Source of the DNA: Aestuariibacter sp. GS-14 | Lineage (GTDB): Bacteria; Pseudomonadota; Gammaproteobacteria; Enterobacterales; Alteromonadaceae | Direction of reading: 5' to 3' | Assembly: GCF_006494365.1 (NCBI RefSeq) | Contig: NZ_VHIP01000004.1 | Span: 124,001-188,000 of the forward strand | Length of the DNA: 64,000 nucleotides | Shown here: positions 1-9,053 of the stretch, piece by piece | Numbering within the stretch: the stretch's first letter is position 1 | Layout of the letters: every line of letters starts with the position of its first letter | Translations under genes and position numbers: made by a program | The notes under the pieces: model-generated | The model's input: the letters and a program-made list of their open reading frames with translations, nothing else | Database searches by the model: none | What the model was told of the DNA's origin: nothing

Positions 1-416
1 TTAGTGCTGATGTAACTACTCACTATCAGATTAACGCAGGCGATCCTTCAACATTAGTGACAGTAACATCATCCGTTCCCCTGGATAATCTGGTTACGGG
101 TTTAGTGCGTCACGACAATGTAAACTACATTGAGAAGCACGGTGAACACTGGACGATGATTGCAACTTACGGCAAGCAAAATCTGTTGGGCGATGAGTGG
201 GATTTAGGTTTGGCGTTGTTTGTTAAAAATGATCAGATAGCGGAGCAGTTTGAAGGCCCACACGATTATTTATTCAAATTTGTACCACAAGCAACTTACC
301 AGTACGGCTTCTTTGCTACCTGGCAGGGTCACCCTGAGCAACCTCAGACTCAACAGGAATTTGAGGCGTTTATGGAAGACAAACTAAAACGCCTTGATGC
401 CGGTATAAATAACTAA
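1..416 (+). CDS. C-terminal part of an unidentified protein (possibly DUF4861-like)
   Basis: The frame is open from base 3 to the TAA at 414-416 with no stop, so the gene begins before the window; the GTG at 57 is probably internal. About 137 residues are visible. They contain a beta-rich stretch with the motif GKQNLLGDEWDLGLALF and later YQYGFFATWQG, and end in a short charged helix. The first motif reminds me of the end of DUF4861 proteins, which often sit near polysaccharide-degrading genes, but this is recall, not a search. The gene is convergent with fxsA; the stop codons are only about 5 bases apart and I see no separate terminator. Confidence 0.45.
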   Translation, partial: SADVTTHYQINAGDPSTLVTVTSSVPLDNLVTGLVRHDNVNYIEKHGEHWTMIATYGKQNLLGDEWDLGLALFVKNDQIAEQFEGPHDYLFKFVPQATYQYGFFATWQGHPEQPQTQQEFEAFMEDKLKRLDAGINN

Positions 417-421
417 CTAAA

Positions 422-907
422 TTAACGGTCCAGACGTTTGGATTCGTCGGTGCGGGTAGTGTCGGTATATTCTCCTTCAATAGGGTCGCCGTCATTACCC
501 TGGCGCTGTTGTGTATTCGAATAGTAGAACTGTTGATTACCGCCCTGCACCGCGCGCACAGTGAGGTGTTTTGCCAACCTGCCTGCCATAAACTGACGGC
601 TGAATGGCAACACAAACAAAAATCCAATAATGTCGGTTATAAACCCCGGTGTTACAAGCAGCACCCCGGCAATCACCAGCATCATCCCTTCCATCATCTC
701 TTTGCCGGGCACTTCGTTTTTTGCCAGTTTTTGCTGGGCTTTTTGTAGCGTAGACAAGCCTTCCTGACGCACCAGATAGGCACCCACAAATGCGGTAACC
801 AGAATGAGCCCAACGGTATTCCACCCGCCAATCATATCGCCTACCTGAAGCAGTAGTGCTATTTCAGCAATGGGCATTAAAATAAAAAGCAGTAGTAAAA
901 TTTGCAA
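422..907 (-). CDS. fxsA: FxsA family membrane protein
   Basis: This is a 161-residue inner-membrane protein. The N-terminal half carries the FxsA pattern: two hydrophobic segments around residues 1-20 and 28-46 with an IEISIF/AEIALLLQVG-like start, then VRQEGLSTL, and a third segment (about 78-105) ending TPGFITDIIGFLFVLP. The polar tail is rich in Q, D and R, as in the E. coli protein. In E. coli FxsA overproduction affects phage T7 exclusion by F; its normal role is unclear. The start is a TTG at 905-907: no ATG fits the N-terminus known for the family. It is divergent from cutA, its common neighbour. Confidence 0.85.
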   Translation of the reverse strand: MQILLLLFILMPIAEIALLLQVGDMIGGWNTVGLILVTAFVGAYLVRQEGLSTLQKAQQKLAKNEVPGKEMMEGMMLVIAGVLLVTPGFITDIIGFLFVLPFSRQFMAGRLAKHLTVRAVQGGNQQFYYSNTQQRQGNDGDPIEGEYTDTTRTDESKRLDR

Positions 908-1108
908 AGTACTATCCCGTTTCGAGTAAAAGAAAAACGATGGCGTTCTCTTAAGGTTATTTTAATTAAAATGGGGTAAGTTTGGATAATTCCAAGTCAT
1001 CGATTTTATATACTGTGTCGTAATGATTCAGTTAGGTATCACCGTAACCAGTGCAGCCAGTTAATAAATGAATAGTTTTTGTTGTTTTATCGGTCTAGTG
1101 AGGCAAGG

Positions 1109-1432
1109 ATGAATCCACTGTGTATAGTGTTAACCACCACCCATTCCACAACGTCGGCTAATGAAATTGCCGAAGCATTGCTCGAACGCCATCTGGCTGC
1201 CTGTGTGCAAATTGTACCTGGGATCCGTTCACTGTATCGGTGGGAAGGTAAAGTGGTTAGCGACGAAGAAGTGCAGTTGATCATTAAATCTACGCCTCAG
1301 GTGATCGATGAGGCTTATAACGTTGTAAGTGCCATACACCCTTATGAAATCCCACAATGGGTAGTGTTAAACTCTGTGCAGGCCAGCGAGGACTACTTGC
1401 ACTGGGTACAACAAGTAATTATCAGGAAGTAA
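1109..1432 (+). CDS. cutA: Divalent-cation tolerance protein CutA
   Basis: This is a 107-residue cytoplasmic protein of the PII-like CutA fold, expected to be a trimer. It has the family landmarks: an N-terminal strand LCIVLTTTHS, the helix ANEIAEALLERHLAACVQI, then IRSLYRWEGKV and the end IHPYEIPQWVVL. The reading frame is open from a TTG at 1079, but the ATG at 1109 has a GAGG 5 bases upstream and gives the family length. It lies 15 bases before dsbD, so the two are almost certainly cotranscribed, as in many gammaproteobacteria. CutA is linked to copper tolerance in E. coli; its molecular role is unsettled. Confidence 0.93.
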   Translation: MNPLCIVLTTTHSTTSANEIAEALLERHLAACVQIVPGIRSLYRWEGKVVSDEEVQLIIKSTPQVIDEAYNVVSAIHPYEIPQWVVLNSVQASEDYLHWVQQVIIRK

Positions 1433-1447
1433 GAAGGACAACTATTT

Positions 1448-3277
1448 GTGATACGCAAGCCAATGCTACTACTGCTGCTATTATTGAGCAGCTTACTGAG
1501 TCAGGTCGCCTCAGCCCAGTTAAGTAATGACAACATGCAGGATTTATTCAGCGACGAGCCACAATTTCTGCCCGTTGATGAAGCGTTTGTATTCGATTTT
1601 TCGCAGCAAGGCGACAAACTGGTTGTCACGTTTGATATTGCTGAAGGCTACTACCTGTACAAGAAGCAATTTAAAACCGTTACCAAAAACGCCACCGTGG
1701 GTGAGCCGGTTTTTCCCCCCGCCGATCAGATAGAAGATGAATTTTTTGGTATTTCTGAGGTGTTCTTTAATCGTCTGGCGTTTACTTATCCGATTGAGAA
1801 TAGCGTAAAAGATGGTGTAGTTAAGCTGCGTTATCAGGGCTGCGCCACAGCGGGTCTGTGTTACCCGCCCACGACCAAGGTTATTTATTTAAATGCCGTT
1901 GGTACAGAGAGCCAGGTAACGGCACCGCTCAGCGCGCCTGATCAAACAGAGCAATCCGCTATATCCACATCAGAGCAACCTGCGGTTAGTCAGCAATTCG
2001 ATCTGGCATCAAAATTACAGCAGGATAGCCTGCCTATTACACTCGCGTTATTTTTACTGTTAGGCGTAGGTCTGGCATTCACGCCATGTGTATTCCCCAT
2101 GTACCCCATCGTTAGCGGTATTGTGATAGGGCAAGGGAAAGAGGTAAAAGCTTCCCGGGCATTTACGTTGTCGTTTGTGTACGTTCAGGGTATGGCAATC
2201 ACTTATTCAGTACTCGGACTGGTGGTTGCATCGGCGGGTGTACAATTTCAGGCAGCTTTGCAGCATCCGGCTATCCTGATCACCTTTATTGTATTGTTTG
2301 TTGCCCTTGCCGTTGCCATGTTTGGTGCCTACGAAATACAGTTGCCCAGCAAATGGCAGGAAAAACTCACCGGAGTAAGTAATGCTCAGCAGCGCGGAAG
2401 CCTGACAGGCGTGTTTGTGATGGGAGTATTGTCGGGCCTGATTGCTTCACCGTGCACCACGGCACCGTTAACCGGTATTCTGCTGTTTATCGCGCAAAGT
2501 GGTGATTTACTGCTGGGATTCCTTGCGTTATACGCGCTGAGCCTGGGCATGGGTATTCCGTTAATTATTTTTGCCATGACTGGCGGAAAGCTGCTGCCCA
2601 AAGCGGGCAACTGGATGAACGTGGTAAAAACCACCTTTGGCTTTATGCTGTTATCCGTTGCAATCTTGTTTGTGGAGCGCTTGTGGAATTCAGATCTCAC
2701 CCTGTTGCTGTGGGCAGGCTTAGGTTTGGCCACTTTCGGTTATTTCCAAATTATTAACCAGTCCTCTGCCAGCAGCTTCTGGAAAGGCGTGCGAGCGGTA
2801 GTCATATTTGTAGGCCTGTTTGGCAGTGCCATGCTGGGCTATCAAACGCTGTTTGGCTCGGTGCACTTACCCACCAGCACAACGTCGCAAGGGACGTCTG
2901 CATCGAAAACGCATTCTGAGTTTTCAGTGGTGAAAGACCTGTCAGACTTTACGCAAAAGCTGGCCGACGCCAATGCCCAGGGTAAGTCGGTAATGGTAGA
3001 TCTTTACGCCGACTGGTGTGTGGCGTGTAAAGAATTTGAGAAGTACACGTTTCCGGATCCGGCTGTGGTGGAAGCGCTCAGTAATACCGTGTGGATGCAG
3101 ATTGATCTCACCGATAACACACCCACCAATCTGGCGTTTCAGGAACATTTTTCGATTCTCGGGCTTCCCACCATTTTATTTTTCGACGATCAGGGCAATG
3201 AACTGAGCAAAGCGAGGATCACCGGATTTATGCGCGCGGAACCCTTTGCCCAACACGTAAACGCAGCGCTTAACTAA
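1448..3277 (+). CDS. dsbD: Thiol:disulfide interchange protein DsbD
   Basis: DsbD carries electrons from cytoplasmic thioredoxin across the inner membrane to periplasmic DsbC, DsbG and CcmG-type partners. At 609 residues all three modules are present. There is a signal peptide (1-23) and an N-terminal immunoglobulin-like domain with the cysteine pair C132/C138 in YQGCATAGLCYPP. A membrane core of about eight helices holds one cysteine each in FTPCVFP (C214) and ASPCTTAP (C336). The C-terminal thioredoxin domain has the active site WCVAC (C524/C527). All six redox cysteines are therefore conserved. It starts at a GTG with AAGGAC upstream and follows cutA by 15 bases. An inverted repeat lies just after the stop. 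Confidence 0.96.
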   Translation: MIRKPMLLLLLLLSSLLSQVASAQLSNDNMQDLFSDEPQFLPVDEAFVFDFSQQGDKLVVTFDIAEGYYLYKKQFKTVTKNATVGEPVFPPADQIEDEFFGISEVFFNRLAFTYPIENSVKDGVVKLRYQGCATAGLCYPPTTKVIYLNAVGTESQVTAPLSAPDQTEQSAISTSEQPAVSQQFDLASKLQQDSLPITLALFLLLGVGLAFTPCVFPMYPIVSGIVIGQGKEVKASRAFTLSFVYVQGMAITYSVLGLVVASAGVQFQAALQHPAILITFIVLFVALAVAMFGAYEIQLPSKWQEKLTGVSNAQQRGSLTGVFVMGVLSGLIASPCTTAPLTGILLFIAQSGDLLLGFLALYALSLGMGIPLIIFAMTGGKLLPKAGNWMNVVKTTFGFMLLSVAILFVERLWNSDLTLLLWAGLGLATFGYFQIINQSSASSFWKGVRAVVIFVGLFGSAMLGYQTLFGSVHLPTSTTSQGTSASKTHSEFSVVKDLSDFTQKLADANAQGKSVMVDLYADWCVACKEFEKYTFPDPAVVEALSNTVWMQIDLTDNTPTNLAFQEHFSILGLPTILFFDDQGNELSKARITGFMRAEPFAQHVNAALN

Positions 3278-3603
3278 CGATTATCGCCCACCTTTGGACC
3301 GGTGCCTTTTGATTGATTAAAGGCACCGAAATTCCGTCATTAAACTGGCACACACGCCGTAAAATTGACGTAAAGCCAGGCTTTACAGCTTCAATTAACC
3401 ATTTGATACAAATAAATATTCTTTTTAGTCTGACAATTTGCAAGACCTCAGATCCTTGCCTACATTTAGTGTGAGATGAATATCCTGATTTTTCACACTA
3501 CATGCACTGAAAGCTAATAAATTATTACTTTTCAATCAATTGCATTTCAACAATTCGTCTCTACAGCAAACCTAAAGAACGCAAATAAGGGCCGGTGAAA
3601 CGG
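3278..3603. other. Intergenic region dsbD to chemotaxis operon
   Basis: No gene is visible here. A perfect 9-bp inverted repeat (GGTGCCTTT at 3301-3309 and AAAGGCACC at 3319-3327) follows dsbD; it lacks a T tract, so it is a hairpin of uncertain function. The 14-mer CCATTTGATACAAA at 3399-3412 occurs again in the same orientation at 14439-14452, on the far side of the chemotaxis operon. The remainder is AT-rich and should hold the promoter of the operon, but I cannot choose one with confidence. Confidence 0.6.
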
Positions 3604-4764
3604 ATGAACACAAATAAACTAACAGTGTTGGGGATCGCCTCACTCATAGCTGTGCTCATAGCTTGGTCGGGCTATGGTGTTATTGCCGTTGTAATACTTG
3701 CAGCCGCTGCCTTCGCTGCCGACTTTGTACTTAACAAGGATAACGATTCCCCAGCAGCCAACGAAGCCCTTGCACAGAAGACACAAAAAATTACACCAGT
3801 GATGCCGGATAACACCGGCGCATTCGGGCAAATTACAGCCACATGTACTGAAGTATTAACCGACTGTACCAGCAGCCTGAACAATATACTGTCAACGCAC
3901 AACGACGCAGTGGATACACTCAGTGGCAGTTTTTTAGAACTCAGGGGTTTAGTTGACCAGCAAAGCGATACCATTCACAGCCTGATCACGGTTGATGACA
4001 GCAGTGAAGAATTGCACAGTGACCAAATGCGCAATTTCGCAGAGCGCACTGCGGTTACCTTGGACCGCTTCATTCAAAGTACCGTAGATATGTCAGCGGG
4101 CATCATGGAGATTCTCGAGCAGATAACTGCTATTAATGAAACGGTGCCCTCTGTTATTAAGGCATTAAAAGACATCGATAGCATTGCCGGACAAACCAAT
4201 TTACTGGCGTTAAATGCCGCCATTGAAGCGGCACGTGCCGGTGAACATGGCAGAGGTTTTGCGGTAGTCGCCGATGAGGTTCGCACTTTGTCCAATCGCT
4301 CTGCGCAGTTTAGTGAATCCATTCAAACTCAGATTAATGGGATCAACAGTAAAATATCGTCATTAAGCGATCGAATCGGCGTGCTCGCTGCCTACGACGT
4401 GAGCTACGTAATCGAAGCCAAAAAAGACATCAATACCGAGCTGGAACGCATCATCGGCAAGGCTGAACACGATCAGAAAGTAACGTCAGGTTTGCACGAA
4501 CTGGCTATGAAACTGGATTGTGCTTTGAGTGATGCAACCCGAAGCCTGCAGTTTGGCGATATCAACCGGCAGTATATTGAGTACACCGTTAACGTAATGT
4601 CGGTTCTTACTATGCACCTGGATGACTTACTCGATGATCAGAAGCGGACGCAAGCCATACAACAACCAGACGCCTTCATACAGAAAATCAAAAACGAGTG
4701 GGCAGGACTCCACAACCCTGTTTCATCCTCTTCAGTTGATGCCGGCGAAATAGAGTTATTTTAA
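3604..4764 (+). CDS. Short membrane-anchored methyl-accepting chemotaxis protein
   Basis: This is a receptor-type protein of 386 residues. A hydrophobic hairpin fills about residues 5-42 with almost no periplasmic loop, so there is no classical extracellular sensor domain. The cytoplasmic part holds the receptor hairpin tip, recognisable from [20 protein letters not shown] followed by [18 protein letters not shown], which contacts CheA and CheW. The remaining coiled coil is short compared with normal receptors and ends without the W-containing CheR-tethering peptide. AGGG at 3588-3591 is 3 bases from a GTG at 3595 and 12 from the ATG at 3604; I chose the ATG. It is the first gene of the operon and is followed 9 bases later by the STAS gene. 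It probably feeds the CheA encoded downstream. Confidence 0.85.
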   Translation: MNTNKLTVLGIASLIAVLIAWSGYGVIAVVILAAAAFAADFVLNKDNDSPAANEALAQKTQKITPVMPDNTGAFGQITATCTEVLTDCTSSLNNILSTHNDAVDTLSGSFLELRGLVDQQSDTIHSLITVDDSSEELHSDQMRNFAERTAVTLDRFIQSTVDMSAGIMEILEQITAINETVPSVIKALKDIDSIAGQTNLLALNAAIEAARAGEHGRGFAVVADEVRTLSNRSAQFSESIQTQINGINSKISSLSDRIGVLAAYDVSYVIEAKKDINTELERIIGKAEHDQKVTSGLHELAMKLDCALSDATRSLQFGDINRQYIEYTVNVMSVLTMHLDDLLDDQKRTQAIQQPDAFIQKIKNEWAGLHNPVSSSSVDAGEIELF

Positions 4765-4773
4765 GGAACACGA

Positions 4774-5052
4774 ATGAGTACAACGATTGCAATACCTGAA
4801 CGTTTTGATTTTAGCTTTCATAAATCTTTTACCGAGCAGTACAACAAACTGCTAGAAAAAAATGCCGGTAAGACCATTAGCCTGGATTTTTCGAGGGTAA
4901 TGTACCTCGACAGTGCCGCACTGGGGATGATTGTGCTGCTTCAAAAGCGAGCCAAAAGCATCAACTGCAACGTGGAAATTGTAAGTGCGAAAGGAACGGC
5001 GTTAGAAATACTTCAAATCGCCAATTTCGACAAAATGGTTACGATACGTTAA
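4774..5052 (+). CDS. STAS-domain anti-sigma factor antagonist
   Basis: This 92-residue protein is a single STAS domain of the SpoIIAA/RsbV type. The hallmark is the segment VMYLDSAALGMIVLL, in which Ser47 lies at the position phosphorylated in these antagonists. An AAGGA stands 6 bases before the ATG. Such proteins bind a HATPase-type anti-sigma kinase or another target when unphosphorylated, and are switched by phosphorylation and by a PP2C phosphatase. The next gene encodes a protein with both phosphatase and kinase domains, so the two should form a partner-switching pair (compare CrsA of Shewanella and HsbA of Pseudomonas). The downstream target is not evident in this window. Confidence 0.9.
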   Translation: MSTTIAIPERFDFSFHKSFTEQYNKLLEKNAGKTISLDFSRVMYLDSAALGMIVLLQKRAKSINCNVEIVSAKGTALEILQIANFDKMVTIR

Positions 5053-5065
5053 CGGTTAATGTTAA

Positions 5066-6745
5066 ATGAAACGCATGCACTTCCCTCCGGGTGCCTTCTC
5101 AATTCTGGTTGTTGACGATGACACTATTTTTTGTGAACTGGTACTTGCAGACCTATTAAGCAAGCACCTGACGGTGGTGGCGTGTCATAGCCTGGCTGAT
5201 GCCAAAGAGGCCGTCACACGTCATCGCTTTGATATCACTATCATCGACAACCACTTACCCGATGGTGATGGCGCATCGTTAATTCCCTTTTTGCAACGCT
5301 CCGGTCTCAAGCCCTATATTTTGATGGTGTCTGCCGACGAAGACGTTGGCAGCATAGCCAAAAGCTTTGCTTCGGGTGTGCACGATTACCTGGTAAAGCC
5401 CGTTAGTATTAATTTGTTGTGGGAAAAAATCCGCAACTTAATGTCGTTCAAGAAAGCCAACATTGAACTAGCCAACAAAAATCGCCTGCTGACCCAGTTC
5501 ATCGACGAAAAAGCCCAGGAAGAAGCGCTCGCTCAACACGTTTACGACAACATGGCCAAAGGTCAGTACAACCTGCCTGACTATGTGCAGGTGCAAAGCG
5601 AACCAATGACTACTTTTAGCGGCGATATTATTTTTTGCCCACCTACGCCAACAGGCAAAGTGCAGATTTTTCTGGCTGACGCCATGGGCCACGGTCTTGC
5701 GGCAGCTATCTGTATATTGCCGCTGATATCTATTGCCAGAGCCATGGCATCGAAAGGCAAACCCCTCGACGAAATTTTTCACGAAATAAACCGAAAACTG
5801 TTCTTCGAATTACCCGATGACCGCTTTATTGCCGTACTCGGCTTGGAAATTTGCCCCTACACCAAAACGGTATTTGTTATCAATGCGGGGTTACCTGACG
5901 TACTGTGCAGTATGGAGAATGGCGATCTGCTTCGTTACAAATCCCGCTCTATGCCGTTGGGAATTCTTGATCCGGAAGATTTTAGCGTAACAACGGAACA
6001 AATAAGCACGGAAGGCTTGAATCAGGTCGCCATGTTTTCTGACGGACTGATCGAACAAACAAATGCTGCGGGAAAATCCCTTACACTCAATCGCCTCATT
6101 GAGCACGCAGCCGCATTGGCAAGTAGTGGCAAAAGCCTTATCGACTTAATGGACATCTGTATGACGCACGCACAGGGCCGGCCCATTGAAGACGACATTA
6201 CATTATGTGTGTTAAGCGGCAAGACACTGCGCGAAGGCGTTAAAACGGAAGTCGAGCCGGTATCAGAAGAGTTCGGCGAACTTGATTATCACTTCAAAGT
6301 GAAAGGCAAGGCCATTGTCCGCATGGATATTCTGAGCCAGGTAATGTTTATCCTGCAAAATGCCGACCTACCCAAAGCCCTCTGCCAAAAGACGTTTACG
6401 GTATTAGCTGAATTGGTTAATAACGCAGTAGATCACGGCATCCTCCAAATCGACTCTGCTTTAAAGAACGACATCGACGGCTTTTCTGCCTATTTAAGTC
6501 TAAGAGATGAACGGATAGCCGGGCTGCAGGAAAATGATCAAATAAATATTCACATTTACACAAACTCTACTACGTTTATAAGAGTGACAGTGGAGGATTC
6601 GGGCCCGGGCTTTTGCAAAACAGATGTTGGCGGGCAACAGCAAACCTTGAGTGGCAGAGGACTCGCGCTGATGGATGCACTGTGCGAATCAGTAGAAAGA
6701 AATGCCAAAGGTAATCTTACGACTATCTCTATAGCAAGGAATTAA
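5066..6745 (+). CDS. Response regulator with PP2C phosphatase and HATPase (CrsR/HsbR-like)
   Basis: The 559 residues hold three domains. Residues 12-125 are a receiver with acidic residues D17-D19, phospho-acceptor D61 and K111. Residues 170-386 are a SpoIIE/RsbU-type PP2C phosphatase with metal-binding motifs SGD (185-187), DAMGHG (205-210), FSDG (324-327) and EDD (375-377). Residues 415-555 are a HATPase of the anti-sigma kinase kind, with N box ELVNNAVDHG (449-458), DSGPG (511-515) and GRGL (530-533). This order matches CrsR (Shewanella) and HsbR (Pseudomonas), which both phosphorylate and dephosphorylate a STAS partner. The partner is encoded just upstream and cheY just downstream (6-base gap). 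Its receiver is probably a target of the operon's CheA; that is inference. The start at 5066 has no strong ribosome site; an ATG at 5075 is an alternative. Confidence 0.9.
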   Translation: MKRMHFPPGAFSILVVDDDTIFCELVLADLLSKHLTVVACHSLADAKEAVTRHRFDITIIDNHLPDGDGASLIPFLQRSGLKPYILMVSADEDVGSIAKSFASGVHDYLVKPVSINLLWEKIRNLMSFKKANIELANKNRLLTQFIDEKAQEEALAQHVYDNMAKGQYNLPDYVQVQSEPMTTFSGDIIFCPPTPTGKVQIFLADAMGHGLAAAICILPLISIARAMASKGKPLDEIFHEINRKLFFELPDDRFIAVLGLEICPYTKTVFVINAGLPDVLCSMENGDLLRYKSRSMPLGILDPEDFSVTTEQISTEGLNQVAMFSDGLIEQTNAAGKSLTLNRLIEHAAALASSGKSLIDLMDICMTHAQGRPIEDDITLCVLSGKTLREGVKTEVEPVSEEFGELDYHFKVKGKAIVRMDILSQVMFILQNADLPKALCQKTFTVLAELVNNAVDHGILQIDSALKNDIDGFSAYLSLRDERIAGLQENDQINIHIYTNSTTFIRVTVEDSGPGFCKTDVGGQQQTLSGRGLALMDALCESVERNAKGNLTTISIARN

Positions 6746-6751
6746 CAGAAT

Positions 6752-7117
6752 ATGGGTAAAAAGATACTAGTTGTTGATGATTCGATGTCTATTCGGCAAA
6801 TGGTGGAAGTGACATTGCGGGGCGCTGGTTACGATGTTGAAACCGCAGCCGACGGCAAGATTGCACTGGATAAGTGTCAGTCCACCCGATACGACTTTGT
6901 GCTAACCGACCAGAATATGCCAAATATGGACGGTATTACGTTAATCAAGTCTTTACGCGGAATGGCCAGCTTTCGTGCGGTGCCCATAATTGTGCTTACC
7001 ACCGAGGCTGGCGAAACGTTAAAAGCGCAGGGTAAAGCAGCAGGGGCAACCGGATGGATGGTGAAGCCTTTTGACCCATCCAAATTACTGGCTATAGCGT
7101 CTAAATTGCTGGGGTAA
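6752..7117 (+). CDS. cheY: Chemotaxis response regulator CheY
   Basis: This is a stand-alone receiver of 121 residues with no output domain. The conserved residues are all visible: D9/D10 for metal binding, D53 as phospho-acceptor in VLTDQNMPNMDG, T83 and K105 in MVKPF. It lies 6 bases after the REC-PP2C-HATPase gene and 5 bases before cheA, so it belongs to the same operon. Because this type of cluster is often not the one that controls flagella, the protein may act on a target other than the motor, or as a phosphate sink. No flagellar genes are present in the window. Confidence 0.93.
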   Translation: MGKKILVVDDSMSIRQMVEVTLRGAGYDVETAADGKIALDKCQSTRYDFVLTDQNMPNMDGITLIKSLRGMASFRAVPIIVLTTEAGETLKAQGKAAGATGWMVKPFDPSKLLAIASKLLG

Positions 7118-7122
7118 CCATC

Positions 7123-9048
7123 ATGTCTGTAGATATGAATCAGTTTCACACCGTGTTTTTTGAAGAAAGTAATGAACACCTTCAAACCATGGAAGAACTA
7201 TTGCTGAATATATCTACAGATTCCCCTGATCCGGAAGATTTAAACAGTATATTTCGCGCCGCGCACTCCATAAAAGGTGGCAGTGGAATATTTGGATTTG
7301 ATGCTCTCACCGGGCTAACCCATGTAATGGAAACCATTCTGGACAAGGCTCGAAACAACGAACTGGATCTCACCACTGATATCGTGGATGTTTTGCTGGC
7401 AACCACAGACACCCTGGGTGTAATCATCAAATGTTACCAGAATGAAAGTGACATTGACTGGCAACAAATTGAAAAAGGCAAAGCAGATCTACAGGCAATA
7501 TTAAATATCGATGATCATGTTGAGCCTTCTTCAAAAGCAAACACGGAAGAAGAAGACGGCTTCGGGTTCTTCGATGACGAGCCAGTATCAGGCGCGAGTG
7601 CAGAAACCGACGGTGTCGATGACGGCTTCGGCTTTTTCGACGACGCACCAGGCACCGAGTCCATATCAGTCGCGACTCAATCACAGCCGACGGCAGAAAG
7701 CGAAGCAGACCAGGGTTTTGGATTTTTCACTGATCCCAAACCAGTTAAACCTGTGCCAGATGAAGAAGCATTTGGCTTTTTTACCGATGAAAAAACAACG
7801 TCGAAAGTCGCCAAGAAGCCTTCATCCGTAGCCATGCCTTCCAAGTCTGCTCCGGTAAAACAAAATGCAGGGGCGGAAACCGGCTCAATTCGCGTAGACA
7901 CAGTCAAGATCGATAATGTCGTTAATCTGGTTGGCGAGATGGTAATCACGCAGTCGATTTTGTCGATGATAGGCCAGGAAGTAGAAGGTAGCACCGGCGA
8001 AAAACTCAACGCCACACTGGAAGAACTGGCCAGAAACATCCGCGAGATTCAGGAAGCGACCATGTCGATGCGTATGATTCACGTTTCGTTTGTGTTTAAC
8101 CGTTTTCCCCGGTTGGTCCGCGACCTTGCAAAAACCCTCAACAAAAAAATTGAGCTTGTTATCGAAGGCGGCGAAACCGAAGTCGATAAAAGCATGATTG
8201 AAAAGCTCGCGGATCCACTGACCCACCTGGTAAGAAACAGCCTGGACCATGGCATAGAGCCACTTGAGAAACGCCTGGCAGCGGGTAAACCGGAAGTGGG
8301 AACTGTGATGCTTAAAGCGGAACAGCGCGGCGGTAATATTATGATCAGTATTCAGGATGACGGCGGTGGCCTGAGTCGGGAAAAAATACTGAAGAAAGCC
8401 CTGAGCAATGGAATGGCCGTGGACGAGTCCATGCCAGACGAAGCCGTGTGGCAGCTTATTTTTGCACCAGGATTTTCTACTGCTGAAGCAGTAACGGACG
8501 TATCCGGGCGCGGCGTCGGCATGGATGTAGTGCGCCGAAACATTGAAGCCATAAAAGGTACTATCGACATTCAGTCTACGGCGGGTCAGGGCTCAACATT
8601 CACAATTAAATTGCCGCTCACACTGGCAATCATTGACGGACTATGTGTTTCAGTCGGTGGTGAAACTTACATCATTCCGTTACTCAACATTATTGAGTCC
8701 CTACAACCCACTGCGCAACAGATTAAAACCCTGGCCAACGACAATGTACTGTGGAGCAGAGACACCTACTGGCCGCTGGTTTCGTTGCATCATCAAATGC
8801 GCATTCCAGGGCAGGCAAAACCCCTTGCTGAGTCGATCATTGTGCTGGTTGAAATTGGTAAAAAGCGCTACGGCATCATTGTAGATCAGTTGTTGGGTAA
8901 ACAGCAGGTAGTAATAAAGAGTCTGGAGCGCCACTACCGCAAGGTCGAAGGTATTTCGGGCGCAACAATTTTGGGTGATGGCAAAGTCGCAATGATTATC
9001 GATGTTGATAATCTCGCGAAAACTGAACAATTGAGTCAAGTGGGGTAA
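7123..9048 (+). CDS. cheA: Chemotaxis histidine kinase CheA
   Basis: CheA autophosphorylates under receptor control and passes the phosphate to CheY, CheB and probably the upstream REC protein. The 641 residues start with an HPt domain whose phosphorylated histidine is H48 (AAHSIKGG). No P2 (CheY-binding) domain follows. Instead residues 130-250 form an acidic linker with four copies of an FGFF motif (147-150, 169-172, 199-202, 217-220). From about 254 come the P3 dimerisation helices, the P4 HATPase (LVRNSLDHG, DDGGGLSREK, GRGVGMDVVR) and the P5 CheW-like domain. It begins 5 bases after cheY and ends 5 bases before cheW. Confidence 0.96.
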   Translation: MSVDMNQFHTVFFEESNEHLQTMEELLLNISTDSPDPEDLNSIFRAAHSIKGGSGIFGFDALTGLTHVMETILDKARNNELDLTTDIVDVLLATTDTLGVIIKCYQNESDIDWQQIEKGKADLQAILNIDDHVEPSSKANTEEEDGFGFFDDEPVSGASAETDGVDDGFGFFDDAPGTESISVATQSQPTAESEADQGFGFFTDPKPVKPVPDEEAFGFFTDEKTTSKVAKKPSSVAMPSKSAPVKQNAGAETGSIRVDTVKIDNVVNLVGEMVITQSILSMIGQEVEGSTGEKLNATLEELARNIREIQEATMSMRMIHVSFVFNRFPRLVRDLAKTLNKKIELVIEGGETEVDKSMIEKLADPLTHLVRNSLDHGIEPLEKRLAAGKPEVGTVMLKAEQRGGNIMISIQDDGGGLSREKILKKALSNGMAVDESMPDEAVWQLIFAPGFSTAEAVTDVSGRGVGMDVVRRNIEAIKGTIDIQSTAGQGSTFTIKLPLTLAIIDGLCVSVGGETYIIPLLNIIESLQPTAQQIKTLANDNVLWSRDTYWPLVSLHHQMRIPGQAKPLAESIIVLVEIGKKRYGIIVDQLLGKQQVVIKSLERHYRKVEGISGATILGDGKVAMIIDVDNLAKTEQLSQVG

Positions 9049-9053
9049 TCCGG

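Noticed and set aside
3573-3598. Sequence like a sigma-28 promoter (TAAAGAAC, 10 bases, GCCGGTGA) before the first receptor gene.
   Set aside because: The -10 part overlaps the start codon region, so transcription would begin inside the gene; the spacing is also one base short.
4735-4764. The first receptor ends in EIELF, which resembles a CheR tether.
   Set aside because: The tether needs a Trp in the second position (xWxxF); Ile is present here.
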